Positions 1 through 8,017 of a stretch of DNA of 64,000 nt are shown here, piece by piece (positions within the stretch are counted from its first letter, which is position 1; every line of letters begins with the position of its first letter). This DNA is from Brucella intermedia LMG 3301 (GTDB lineage Bacteria; Pseudomonadota; Alphaproteobacteria; Rhizobiales; Rhizobiaceae). The notes beneath the pieces were generated by a model, which saw nothing but the letters and a program-made list of their open reading frames with translations, was not told the DNA's origin and searched no databases. The translations under genes and the position numbers were made by a program. The stretch is taken from positions 1,860,001 through 1,924,000 of the forward strand of contig NZ_ACQA01000001.1 of assembly GCF_000182645.1 (NCBI RefSeq). Direction: 5' to 3'.

Positions 1-108
1 CGCTTCCGGCTGCGAGGTATAAAGCGTCAGCGTATCGGCCTGCGCCACGGCGATGGAAAGAGCAAGAAGCGCAGGTACGACAGCGGCCCGCTTCAACATC
101 TTGTTCAT
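1..108 (-). CDS. periplasmic solute-binding protein, N-terminal fragment
   Basis: Only the first 36 codons lie in the window; the gene continues beyond base 1. They show a basic N-terminus (MNKMLKRA), a hydrophobic stretch and an AQA-type signal peptidase I site just before ADTLTLYTSQPEA. The YTSQPE-like start of the mature protein is typical of type 1 extracellular binding proteins for iron, spermidine or 2-aminoethylphosphonate. A good Shine-Dalgarno (GGAGCG) precedes the ATG at 108. The substrate cannot be told from this fragment. It is on the same strand as the oxidoreductase at 447-1742 but separated from it by about 340 bases with a hairpin, so it probably has its own promoter. Confidence 0.7.
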   Translation of the reverse strand, partial: MNKMLKRAAVVPALLALSIAVAQADTLTLYTSQPEA

Positions 109-446
109 GGGATTCGCTCCTCGAATTTCTGTGTAATGTTCGCCAGCATGACCAGCGATGCCGGTGCGATCCTGACGCGTGCGAAGTGATAACGCGCAGA
201 TACTGCCATGGCGATAGGCACGTTCATTTCCATTCATGGTGCACCTGTCAAACATCCTGCAACGTGAAACCGGAAAAGCAAAAGCCTTCCGGCGGAATCA
301 TTCCATCGGAAGGCTTGTAAGGCATTGAGGCAGTTGCCGAACAGCCATCCGTTTCTCCTGATTTGGAGAGATGCGGATGGCATTAGAGGAATTGCACTGC
401 GGTTTTATGACAGCCGCAACCTATCCCCGGCGAACCGTTCGGCAGA
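109..446. other. intergenic region, 338 bases
   Basis: This gap lies between the binding-protein start and the end of the FAD oxidoreductase. Apart from the hairpin at 282-316 I see no gene, tRNA or repeat. The part next to base 108 should hold the promoter of the binding-protein operon, but I cannot pick out convincing -35/-10 boxes. Confidence 0.5.
282..316 (-). terminator. hairpin, probable terminator of the FAD oxidoreductase gene
   Basis: AAGCCTTCCG (282-291) and CGGAAGGCTT (307-316) form a perfect 10-bp stem with a 15-base loop. On the minus strand the stem is followed by a T-rich run (TTTGCTTTT), in the right orientation to end the transcript from 447-1742. Confidence 0.55.
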
Positions 447-1742
447 TCAGATAACGATCTCGGCGACATGCGCAATCTGTGCGCCAGCCTCGTAATAGGC
501 TTCGCGCAGACCACGGAAATTCTGTTCCTTCGGATCGCTGACCGGCAGCGGCAGGTCGTCTTCCTTGATCTCACCTGAAACGAGTTGCGAAAGCAGTTTT
601 CCGAAGACGGTACCCGGCGCGATGCCGCGGCCATTATAACCGGAGAACCCGACGACATTGCGCGCCAGGCGATGGAATTTCGGCAGGCTGTCATCGGTCA
701 TGCCGATCTTGCCATACCATTCGGCTTCGAACTCGACTTCGCCGATTTGCGGGAACAGTCGCTTCAACGACTTCTTGGCCCATGCCTTGTGCACGGCAGC
801 ACCCGTGTTGCGCAGCGCACCGACGCTGCCGAACACCAGGCGGCCTTGGCTGTCAAAACGGAAGGACGAAAGCACTTCCTTCGTATCCCATACACCCTGA
901 CGCTCCGGCAGAATGCTCTTCTTGAGATTGTCCGACAGCGGCTTTGTAGCCATGTTGAAATATGGCAGATGGACCAGTTCGGCGCGAACTTCCGCCCACG
1001 GCGCATTGGTATAGGCGTTGGTTGCCACCACGACCCAGTTGGCCGTTACGGAACCCTTGGCGGTCTTGACCACCCATTTGCCGTTCTTTTCCTCAGCGCC
1101 GGTCACGGGGCTTCCGGTAAAGATGGTCGCGCCAGCAGCAACGGCGGCATGGGCAAGCCCGCGCACATAGGCCAACGGCTGGATCGTACCGGCGCGCAGA
1201 TCGAGCAGCGACCCGGCATAGGCATTCGTGCCGACCTTGGCTTCGGTTTCTCTCGCATCAAGCAGCTTCACATTCGCGCCACGGCGCGCCCACTGCTCAT
1301 AACGATCTTCAAGTTCTTTCAGACCCTTCTTGCCGACGGCGCAATGAAGCGTGCCCTGCTTCTCGACTTCACAGGCAATCTTGTGTTTCTCGATAATCTC
1401 AAAAACCAGCTTCGGCGCATTGCCGAGGACATCGAGCAGACGGTCGCCATATTTGTGGCCAAGCACGCCGGGCAGATCATCCGGCATGACCCACATGCCC
1501 GCGTTCACCAGGCCGACATTGCGTCCCGAACCCCCATATCCGATCTCGATGCCTTCAAGCACGATGGCCCGCGTGCCTTTTTCGGCCAGATGCAAGGCCG
1601 TCGACAGGCCGGTGAAGCCGCCGCCCACAATCACCACGTCCGCAGTCAGATCACCTTGCAGCGCAGTCGTCTTGGGAGCGGCAGGGGCGGTCTTTTCCCA
1701 AAGACCATGGGAGCGCGGATCGTTCAGCATCGAGACAACCAT
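447..1742 (-). CDS. amaA: FAD-dependent amine oxidase, probable L-pipecolate oxidase
   Basis: A 431-residue DAO-family flavoenzyme. The FAD-binding loop GGGFTG is at residues 40-45, and the C-terminal GYNGRGIAPGT is the second flavin signature. By family alone it could be a gamma-glutamylputrescine or other secondary-amine oxidase. The neighbours decide: a 2-oxoadipate dioxygenase (hglS) and an aminoadipate-semialdehyde dehydrogenase (amaB) lie just beyond a LysR gene. AmaA oxidises L-pipecolate to piperideine-6-carboxylate, the substrate of AmaB, and has about this length. The call is therefore inference from context. No strong Shine-Dalgarno marks either the first Met or an alternative Met at residue 5. 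Transcription runs in the same direction as the LysR gene, across a repeat element at 1751-1797. Confidence 0.65.
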   Translation of the reverse strand: MVVSMLNDPRSHGLWEKTAPAAPKTTALQGDLTADVVIVGGGFTGLSTALHLAEKGTRAIVLEGIEIGYGGSGRNVGLVNAGMWVMPDDLPGVLGHKYGDRLLDVLGNAPKLVFEIIEKHKIACEVEKQGTLHCAVGKKGLKELEDRYEQWARRGANVKLLDARETEAKVGTNAYAGSLLDLRAGTIQPLAYVRGLAHAAVAAGATIFTGSPVTGAEEKNGKWVVKTAKGSVTANWVVVATNAYTNAPWAEVRAELVHLPYFNMATKPLSDNLKKSILPERQGVWDTKEVLSSFRFDSQGRLVFGSVGALRNTGAAVHKAWAKKSLKRLFPQIGEVEFEAEWYGKIGMTDDSLPKFHRLARNVVGFSGYNGRGIAPGTVFGKLLSQLVSGEIKEDDLPLPVSDPKEQNFRGLREAYYEAGAQIAHVAEIVI

Positions 1743-1750
1743 TTCATACC

Positions 1751-1797
1751 GAGCATTTCCAGCAAAAGTGTGAAGCGGTTTTGCGTTCGGAAATGCG
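1751..1797. repeat. short palindromic intergenic element, copy 1
   Basis: It begins GAGCATTTCCAGCAAAAG, has a GCGGTTTTGCG core and ends GAAATGCG, an imperfect palindrome of about 47 bases. Relatives lie at 4412-4456, 29111-29155, about 44035-44077 and 51663-51710. It lies between the LysR gene and amaA. An 8-bp stem, AGAGCGGT/ACCGCTCT (1813-1820 with 1842-1849), follows it. Confidence 0.7.
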
Positions 1798-1929
1798 TAA
1801 AAACAAACAGTTAGAGCGGTTCCCGGTCTTTTTCATGATCGACCGCTCTCGTGGAATACGGGCACCCTGCCCGGTTGTTTCTATTTCACGCCGCGAAAGC
1901 CGCTTGGACAGCGTTATTTGCGCAACAAT

Positions 1930-2862
1930 TCATTCCGGTTTGGAATGAACCAGCATCGAATAATCCGTATTTCCAACCTGTCCGGCAATCCACTGGCAGA
2001 AGACCTGCGTCAGCGGGTTTTCCAGTTTTCCTTCCGGGACAACGAGATAATATTCATTCTCGGTCCGCATCGGCTTCTCGAAAAGCATGACCAGTTCACC
2101 GCTGCGCAACTCCTGCTCGATCAGATATAGCGGCAGAAGCGCGAAACCCAGCCCAGCCAATGCTGCACCTATAACCATCGAGAACTGGTCGAAACGGTGG
2201 CCGCGATAGGCCGACTGTCCTTCGACGCCGCAGCTTTCAAACCATTGCGCCCACATTTTGGGTCGTGTCGCAAGATGCAGCAAAGGTTCGTTTTCAAGTT
2301 CTTCCGGAGCGGACGGATGACGGGCCTTCAACAGGCTTGGACAAGCGACCGGCACAATAACCTCACTACACAGGAAAGTGCAGGTGGCGTGGGCCCATAC
2401 CGGCTGTCCATAATGGATGGCCAGATCGAAGGGCTGTTCCTCGAAATCGAAAACGCCGGAACGCGACGCTACATTCAACGCGATCCCCGGATGCTTCTCG
2501 ACGAAATCAGGAATGCGCGGCATCAGCCAGCGCGTGCCGAATGTCGGCAGGGTCGCCACGCTGAAAGAAGAGGTGGACTGCGCCGAAGCCATGGCGCGCA
2601 ACATCGTATCCTCTGTCTGATTGAGAAGACGCCGCACTTCCGGCAGAAACTTGCGGCCGGCATCGGAAAGCAGAATGCGCTGGCGAATGCGCTCGAAAAG
2701 CAGCACGCCGAGCTGGCTTTCGAGATCCTTGATCTGACGGCTGACAGCGCTTTGGGTGAGATTGAGCTCGTGCGCGGCCTGGGTGAAACTTCCGTGACGG
2801 GCAGCACATTCAAAGGCTTGCAGCGTGGCGATGTCCGGGATCAGTCTTCTGCTCAGCTTCAT
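1930..2862 (-). CDS. LysR-family transcriptional regulator (GcvA-like)
   Basis: A 310-residue regulator of the usual LysR length. The winged helix-turn-helix lies near residues 14-50, with recognition region AAHELNLTQSAVSRQIK, followed by a substrate-binding domain. The N-terminal style (LRAFE-like start, RQRILLSDAGR) is that of the GcvA branch. It diverges from hglS-amaB and lies upstream of amaA on the same strand, so it probably controls pipecolate/aminoadipate catabolism, with a pathway intermediate as inducer. A dyad at 2920-2939 in the divergent gap is a candidate binding site. The target genes are inferred from position only. Confidence 0.85.
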   Translation of the reverse strand: MKLSRRLIPDIATLQAFECAARHGSFTQAAHELNLTQSAVSRQIKDLESQLGVLLFERIRQRILLSDAGRKFLPEVRRLLNQTEDTMLRAMASAQSTSSFSVATLPTFGTRWLMPRIPDFVEKHPGIALNVASRSGVFDFEEQPFDLAIHYGQPVWAHATCTFLCSEVIVPVACPSLLKARHPSAPEELENEPLLHLATRPKMWAQWFESCGVEGQSAYRGHRFDQFSMVIGAALAGLGFALLPLYLIEQELRSGELVMLFEKPMRTENEYYLVVPEGKLENPLTQVFCQWIAGQVGNTDYSMLVHSKPE

Positions 2863-2919
2863 TCCATTCTCGCATTAACATAGTTGCTTTCGTCGCAAGC
2901 ATAACCGCAAAACGGTCTA

Positions 2920-2939
2920 TATGATACATTTTCATCATA
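2920..2939. promoter_or_regulatory. candidate LysR operator between lysR and hglS
   Basis: TATGAT and ATCATA form perfect 6-bp arms separated by 8 bases. The dyad lies in the AT-rich gap between the divergent LysR gene and hglS, where LysR proteins usually bind. The function is inferred from position. Confidence 0.4.
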
Positions 2940-3009
2940 ATCCATGCATGATCCTCCCAAACAAGACATGCGCCACCCGAAGATGCCCCACTCGACGGAA
3001 ATTTTCGCC

Positions 3010-4410
3010 ATGAAAGACCAGAAATTCGTTTCGCCGGACACCATTCGTTCCGCCTTCTCGGCTGCGATGTCTGCCATGTACAAGCAGGAAGTGCCTGCTT
3101 ATGGCACATTGATGGAACTCGTTGCCGATGTGAACGCCAAGGTGCTGGCGGATGACAGCCACCTGCATGAACGCCTGACGGAAACAGATTCGCTTGAGCG
3201 CATCTCGGAAGAGCGCCACGGCGCAATCCGTCTCGGCACTGCTGCCGAGCTTTCCATGATGCGCCGCGTGTTCGCGGTCATGGGTATGTTCCCGGTCGGC
3301 TATTACGATCTGAGCGCCGCTGGCGTTCCGGTCCATTCGACAGCCTTCCGCCCGGTCGCCGATGCCGCCCTGAAACACAACCCGTTCCGCGTCTTCACCT
3401 CGCTTCTGCGCCTTGACCTCATCGCCGATGAAAAGCTGCGCGCTGAATCGGAGGAAGTTCTCTCCAAGCGCAACATCTTCACCGCTGGCGCCATCGCGCT
3501 CGTCGAAAAGGCGGAAGCTGAAGGCGGCCTCAACGATGAAGATGCCAAGGCCTTCGTCGCTGAAGTGCTGGAAACTTTCCGCTGGCACGATCACGCCAAT
3601 GTCAGCGCCGAACTTTATCATCGCCTGCATGATGCACATCGCCTCATCGCCGATGTCGTTTCCTTCAAGGGTCCGCATATCAACCATCTGACGCCGCGCA
3701 CGCTCGACATCGACGCCGTGCAGGCCCAGATGCCGGAACGCGGCATCAACCCAAAAGCAGTTGTTGAAGGCCCACCAACCCGCAAGTGCCCGATCCTCCT
3801 GCGCCAGACCTCTTTCAAGGCGCTGGAAGAAGAAGTATCCTTCGTCAACCCGGACGGAACCTGGACACCGGGTTCGCATACCGCCCGTTTCGGCGAGATC
3901 GAACAGCGCGGCGTGGCGCTCACGCCAAAGGGCCGTGCGCTTTACGACAAGCTTCTCAACGACACCCGCGCTATTGCCCGCCCTGCCCCGGACGGCTCGA
4001 ATGCGGCTGAATATGTGAAGGCGCTGAGCGATACTTTCGCGGCCTTCCCCGATACATGGGCTGGCGTGCGTGAGGAAGGCCTCGGCTACTTCGCCTATTC
4101 GGTCAAGGATGCGGCACGTCTTGCAGCTTTCAAGCCGGATACCGATATCGAGGTTCTGATTGAAGCAGGCGCAGTTCAGTTCGACCCGATCATCTATGAA
4201 GACTTCCTGCCGGTCAGCGCTGCCGGTATATTCCAGTCCAATCTGGGCGACGACGAAACGCAGGATTTTGTTGAAAGCCCCAACCAGAAGCGTTTCGAGG
4301 ATGATCTGGGCGCGAAAGTGCTTAATGAATTCGAGCACTATGCCCGCATCGAACGCGAATCCATCGAAGCCGTTCGAGCAGGCCTGAAGGGCCTCGAAGC
4401 GGCGGAATAA
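3010..4410 (+). CDS. hglS: 2-oxoadipate dioxygenase/decarboxylase (DUF1338, YdcJ/HglS family)
   Basis: This enzyme converts 2-oxoadipate plus O2 to D-2-hydroxyglutarate and CO2, the last dedicated step of the pipecolate/D-lysine route. I chose the ATG at 3010 (467 residues) over in-frame ATGs at 2944 and 2968, because the alignable region of YdcJ-type proteins begins at MKDQKFVSPDTIR. With this start the metal ligand His70, the catalytic Arg74 (ERHGAIRLG) and His226 (HINH) fall at the positions I recall for the Pseudomonas enzyme. The third ligand is Glu296 in RFGEIEQRG, shifted by two residues. All are present, so the protein should be active. It is followed by amaB after a palindromic repeat and diverges from the LysR gene. 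Confidence 0.9.
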   Translation: MKDQKFVSPDTIRSAFSAAMSAMYKQEVPAYGTLMELVADVNAKVLADDSHLHERLTETDSLERISEERHGAIRLGTAAELSMMRRVFAVMGMFPVGYYDLSAAGVPVHSTAFRPVADAALKHNPFRVFTSLLRLDLIADEKLRAESEEVLSKRNIFTAGAIALVEKAEAEGGLNDEDAKAFVAEVLETFRWHDHANVSAELYHRLHDAHRLIADVVSFKGPHINHLTPRTLDIDAVQAQMPERGINPKAVVEGPPTRKCPILLRQTSFKALEEEVSFVNPDGTWTPGSHTARFGEIEQRGVALTPKGRALYDKLLNDTRAIARPAPDGSNAAEYVKALSDTFAAFPDTWAGVREEGLGYFAYSVKDAARLAAFKPDTDIEVLIEAGAVQFDPIIYEDFLPVSAAGIFQSNLGDDETQDFVESPNQKRFEDDLGAKVLNEFEHYARIERESIEAVRAGLKGLEAAE

Positions 4411-4411
4411 A

Positions 4412-4456
4412 CGCATAACCCCGAAAAGTTGCAAACTTCTCGGACAGGATTATGCG
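4412..4456. repeat. short palindromic intergenic element, copy 2
   Basis: CGCATAACCCCGAAAAG and its imperfect complement CTTCTCGGACAGGATTATGCG form a hairpin of about 45 bases between hglS and amaB. If the two genes are co-transcribed it would sit inside the message, like a REP element. Confidence 0.65.
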
Positions 4457-4483
4457 CAAACAACTCATACAGAGAGGAAAGCC

Positions 4484-6016
4484 ATGAACACCGCTGTTAG
4501 AAAAATCGACGTGAAGAAGGAAGCCGCCGATCTGCTTTCCAAACTCGGCGTGGATGCATCCGCCTATACCGGTGGCGACCTTGCCGGTTTCAGCCCTGTT
4601 TCGGGCGAACAGATTGCTGCGGTCAAGACCCACAGCAAGGAAGACGCCGTCAAGATCATCGACAAGGCCGACGAAGCCTTCCGCGCCTGGCGCAACGTTC
4701 CAGCACCAAAGCGCGGCGAGCTGATCCGCCTGCTCGGTGAAGAGCTGCGTGCTTCCAAGGAAGATCTTGGCCGTCTCGTTTCGCTCGAAGCTGGCAAGAT
4801 TCCTTCGGAAGGCCTCGGCGAAGTGCAGGAAATGATCGACATCTGCGATTTCGCGGTCGGCCTGTCGCGCCAGCTGTACGGTCTCACCATCGCAACCGAA
4901 CGCGCTGGCCATCGCATGATGGAAACCTGGCATCCGCTCGGCGTCGTTGGCGTTATCTCTGCCTTCAACTTCCCCGTCGCCGTCTGGTCGTGGAACGCCG
5001 CTCTTGCAATCGTCTGCGGCAACTCGGTCGTCTGGAAGCCGTCTGAAAAGACCCTTCTGACCGCTCTCGCCTGCGATGCGATCTTCAAGCGTGCCCTGAA
5101 GCGTTTCGGCGATGCGCCGGAAGGCATCTCCCAGCTTCTGCTCGGTGATCGTGAAATCGGCGAAGTCCTCGTCGACAGCCCGAAGGTCCCGGTCGTTTCG
5201 GCAACCGGCTCGACCCGCATGGGCCGCGAAGTCGGTCCGCGCCTTGCCAAGCGTTTTGCTCGCGCAATTCTCGAACTTGGCGGCAACAATGCCGGCATCG
5301 TCTGCCCGTCGGCCGATCTCGACATGGCGCTGCGCGCAATCGCTTTCGGCGCAATGGGCACCGCTGGCCAGCGCTGCACCACGCTGCGCCGTCTCTTCGT
5401 GCATGAAAGCGTTTACGACGCCCTCGTCCCGCGTCTGCAGAAGGCATATGCCAGTGTCACTGTTGGTTCCCCGCTTGAAACCAGCGCTCTGGTCGGTCCG
5501 CTGATCGACAAGGTTGCTTTCGACAACATGCAGAAGGCGCTCAAGGAAGCGGCTGCTCACGGCGGCAAGGTACAGGGCGGCGAACGCGTCGATGCTGGCC
5601 ATGAAAACGCTTACTATGTGCGTCCGGCCATTGTCGAAATGCCGAAGCAGGAAGGCCCGGTTCTCGAAGAAACCTTCGCTCCGATCCTCTACGTCATGAA
5701 GTATTCGGACTTCGACGATGTTCTGGCGAGCCACAATGCTGTCGGCGCAGGTCTTTCCTCGTCGATCTTCACGCTCAACCTGCAGGAAGCAGAGCGCTTC
5801 CTTTCGGCTGAAGGTTCGGATTGCGGCATCGCCAACGTCAACATCGGCACGTCTGGTGCGGAAATCGGCGGCGCATTCGGCGGCGAAAAGGAAACCGGCG
5901 GCGGTCGTGAATCGGGTTCGGACGCGTGGAAGGCCTATATGCGCCGCGCAACCAACACCATCAACTACTCGAAGGCTCTACCGCTGGCACAGGGCGTTTC
6001 CTTCGACATTGACTGA
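4484..6016 (+). CDS. amaB: aminoadipate-6-semialdehyde / piperideine-6-carboxylate dehydrogenase (ALDH7 type)
   Basis: An NAD(P)-dependent aldehyde dehydrogenase of 510 residues. It should oxidise 2-aminoadipate 6-semialdehyde, in equilibrium with piperideine-6-carboxylate, to 2-aminoadipate. The general base Glu264 lies in ELGGNNAGI and the catalytic cysteine Cys298 in GQRCTTLRR. The GG-NN-AG form of the glutamate motif and the overall length fit the ALDH7 (antiquitin/AmaB) branch rather than succinate-semialdehyde enzymes. A clear Shine-Dalgarno (AGAGGAAAG) precedes the ATG. It lies 73 bases after hglS and ends at a strong terminator. A 2-aminoadipate transaminase, needed between AmaB and HglS, is not in the window. 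Confidence 0.85.
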   Translation: MNTAVRKIDVKKEAADLLSKLGVDASAYTGGDLAGFSPVSGEQIAAVKTHSKEDAVKIIDKADEAFRAWRNVPAPKRGELIRLLGEELRASKEDLGRLVSLEAGKIPSEGLGEVQEMIDICDFAVGLSRQLYGLTIATERAGHRMMETWHPLGVVGVISAFNFPVAVWSWNAALAIVCGNSVVWKPSEKTLLTALACDAIFKRALKRFGDAPEGISQLLLGDREIGEVLVDSPKVPVVSATGSTRMGREVGPRLAKRFARAILELGGNNAGIVCPSADLDMALRAIAFGAMGTAGQRCTTLRRLFVHESVYDALVPRLQKAYASVTVGSPLETSALVGPLIDKVAFDNMQKALKEAAAHGGKVQGGERVDAGHENAYYVRPAIVEMPKQEGPVLEETFAPILYVMKYSDFDDVLASHNAVGAGLSSSIFTLNLQEAERFLSAEGSDCGIANVNIGTSGAEIGGAFGGEKETGGGRESGSDAWKAYMRRATNTINYSKALPLAQGVSFDID

Positions 6017-6040
6017 TCGGTCTGGTTCAGGATCAAAAGA

Positions 6041-6065
6041 AAACCCCGCTTCGGCGGGGTTTTTT
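6041..6065 (+). terminator. rho-independent terminator after amaB
   Basis: CCCCGC (6044-6049), a TTCG tetraloop and GCGGGG (6054-6059) are followed by six T residues. AAA upstream can pair with the first T residues. This is a textbook intrinsic terminator 27 bases after the amaB stop. Confidence 0.95.
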
Positions 6066-6110
6066 ATTGGCACAACATCAGCGATTAGCGGAGATTGTGG
6101 TTATGACATG

Positions 6111-6214
6111 CCGAAAATCGTGGCTTTTGAGAACCGGCGCGCAGCGTACTTGAGTACGTGAGCACCGGAAGCGCAGAAAGACGCGATTTGCAGGCCGTCA
6201 GAACCGCAATATCA
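6111..6214. repeat. about 104-bp palindromic repeat, copy A (Bru-RS-like)
   Basis: The sequence from CCGAAAATCG to ATATCA closely matches 36343-36448. The centre GCGTACTTGAGTACG and flanking CCGG blocks make an imperfect palindrome over the whole length. Size and palindromic form resemble the Bru-RS elements of Brucella; identity is not proven. The last three bases are the stop codon of purU on the minus strand, and copy B does the same for gguB. Confidence 0.8.
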
Positions 6215-7096
6215 CCCCATGCGTTCGGAGGCGAAGGAACCGGGAGAAGCAGGGAATACGACGGTGCGGTTGCCGTTGAGGAATGAGCGGTGATGGATAT
6301 GGGCGTGAACGGCTCGTGCCAGAACCTGCGCTTCCACGTCACGGCCAATCGACACATAATCGGCAGCGCTCTGTGCGTGCGTGATGCGCGCCACATCCTG
6401 CTCGATGATCGGGCCCTCATCAAGATCAGCCGTCACATAATGCGCGGTTGCGCCAATCAGCTTCACACCGCGCTCATAAGCCTGCTTGTAAGGATTTGCA
6501 CCCTTGAAGGACGGCAGGAACGAGTGGTGGATATTGATGATCCGGCCCGACATCTTCTGGCAAAGCTGGTCGGACAGAACCTGCATGTAACGCGCAAGCA
6601 CCACCAGTTCGGTGCCGGTATCTTCCACGATATCCAGAAGGCGCTGCTCGGCTTCCGGCTTGTTGGCCTTGGTTACGGCGATGTGATGGAACGGAATGTC
6701 GTGATTGACGACAACCTTCTGATAATCGAAATGGTTGGAGACCACGCCGACAATATCGATCGGCAGTGCGCCGATCTTCCAGCGATAGAGAAGATCGTTC
6801 AGGCAGTGGCCGAAACGCGAAACCATCAGCAATGTCTTGGTGCGGTGCGCGTTGTCGTGGAACTCAAAATTCATGTCGAAAGGGGCCGCCACGGACGCAA
6901 AGCCCTCACGCAGCACGTCGAGCGCTACGCCTTCTTCGGAAATAAAACTGACGCGCATGAAGAAGCGACCGGTGTCCAGATCGTCGAACTGGGCGCTATC
7001 GATGATGTTGCAACCCTTGCCGGCAAGATAACCCGAAATCGCGGCAACGATACCACGGGTGGACTTGCAGGTGACGGTCAGGACAAAATTATGCAT
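6212..7096 (-). CDS. purU: formyltetrahydrofolate deformylase
   Basis: It hydrolyses 10-formyltetrahydrofolate to tetrahydrofolate and formate, balancing one-carbon pools. The protein has 294 residues. An N-terminal ACT domain (about 5-75, beginning VLTVTCKSTRGIVAAIS) is followed by a formyltransferase domain carrying the Asn-His-Asp triad: Asn188 and His190 in NIHHSFLPSF, and an Asp in TADLDEGP near 225. A good Shine-Dalgarno (TGAGGAAG) precedes the ATG. It stands alone. Its stop codon is the terminal triplet of repeat copy A, so the 3' untranslated region is the repeat. The formate released could connect with the HutG reaction, but there is no direct link in position. Confidence 0.95.
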   Translation of the reverse strand: MHNFVLTVTCKSTRGIVAAISGYLAGKGCNIIDSAQFDDLDTGRFFMRVSFISEEGVALDVLREGFASVAAPFDMNFEFHDNAHRTKTLLMVSRFGHCLNDLLYRWKIGALPIDIVGVVSNHFDYQKVVVNHDIPFHHIAVTKANKPEAEQRLLDIVEDTGTELVVLARYMQVLSDQLCQKMSGRIINIHHSFLPSFKGANPYKQAYERGVKLIGATAHYVTADLDEGPIIEQDVARITHAQSAADYVSIGRDVEAQVLARAVHAHIHHRSFLNGNRTVVFPASPGSFASERMG

Positions 7097-7251
7097 CGGA
7101 CTTCCTCAAATTTTCGAAGGCGCAAGCCAGGGCGACCACATCGCGAACCTAATCCACGAAGCGGCCCCGGCCATGCCAGAATGCGTAATGCACTGACGGG
7201 ATTGCGCTATCAAGCGACTTTGGAAGAAAGATTGTCCAATTTTGTTTCGAG

Positions 7252-7276
7252 CCGCATCCCGCGTTCCGGGATGCGG
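7252..7276 (-). terminator. hairpin ending the amino-sugar operon
   Basis: CCGCATCCCG (7252-7261) and CGGGATGCGG (7267-7276) form a perfect 10-bp stem with a 5-base loop, 7 bases beyond the stop of the SIS gene. There is no T-run on the minus strand, so termination may be weak or factor-assisted. Confidence 0.6.
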
Positions 7277-7283
7277 ACCAGCA

Positions 7284-8012
7284 TCAAAGATGCGGGTTGC
7301 GATTACGATAGCGGGCAACCAGCGAGCGGTTCACATCGCCCGAGCCCGGCATGTTGGCGCTGAGATAGATCGGGGCGTCGCCCTCGCCCACCAACCTTGC
7401 CGCCACATCGGCAAAAACGGCATTGAGAATGGTCACACCAAGCGCGGTTGAAACCGGGCCAACTTTCAGCGCGCTGCCTTCCACTTCCAGCACCGCATCC
7501 CCCGCTGGCGCGTCATTATCCAGAACGACATCGGCCAGAGAAAGCAATTGCGTGCGCCCCTTGGCGATGGCGTTGGAATAGGTGACGGAGGTGACCGCAA
7601 TAACGGCAGCGCCCTTCTCACGCGCAAATCGTGCTGCCTCGATGGGAGCGGCATTGACGCCGGAATTCGACACGACGATCAGCACGTCGCCTTCGCGAAT
7701 GCCATAGCGTTCGAGAATTGGCAGCACCGCTCCTTCGATCCGCTCGAAATGCGAGCTTGCCACCGCCCCGTCCTGCAGCATGATCGCCCCGCAAAGAATG
7801 GGCACGGTGATTGCCAGTCCGCCTGCACGATAATGCAGCTCTTCCGCCATCATATGCGAATGGCCGGTGCCGAACACATAAACGCGGCGATCCGCCTTGG
7901 CCGCAGCGGCGATGAGTTCAGCCGCCCTGGCCATCGGATCGGCAAGACGATCCCGCAGGCCGGAGAGCCGGGCGATCAGATCATTGAAATAACGATCGGT
8001 GATTTCGGTCAT
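7284..8012 (-). CDS. SIS-domain sugar-phosphate protein (UPF0309 family)
   Basis: A 242-residue single SIS domain protein. The glycine-rich phosphosugar-binding loop [16 protein letters not shown] lies near residues 44-60 and the second SIS strand, [17 protein letters not shown], near 112-128. It is related to MurQ-type etherases and sugar isomerases but has no assigned reaction. As the last gene of the gntR-SIS-nagA operon, five bases after nagA, it probably acts on an amino-sugar phosphate, perhaps as an isomerase or etherase that widens the substrates reaching NagA. The family is clear; the reaction is unknown. Confidence 0.8.
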   Translation of the reverse strand: MTEITDRYFNDLIARLSGLRDRLADPMARAAELIAAAAKADRRVYVFGTGHSHMMAEELHYRAGGLAITVPILCGAIMLQDGAVASSHFERIEGAVLPILERYGIREGDVLIVVSNSGVNAAPIEAARFAREKGAAVIAVTSVTYSNAIAKGRTQLLSLADVVLDNDAPAGDAVLEVEGSALKVGPVSTALGVTILNAVFADVAARLVGEGDAPIYLSANMPGSGDVNRSLVARYRNRNPHL

Positions 8013-8017
8013 CGGCC

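Noticed and set aside
585..1814. 409-codon open frame on the plus strand
   Set aside because: It is antisense to the FAD oxidoreductase, which has intact flavin motifs.
2944..3009. Upstream in-frame starts for hglS at 2944 and 2968
   Set aside because: They have no ribosome site, and active-site numbering fits the start at 3010.
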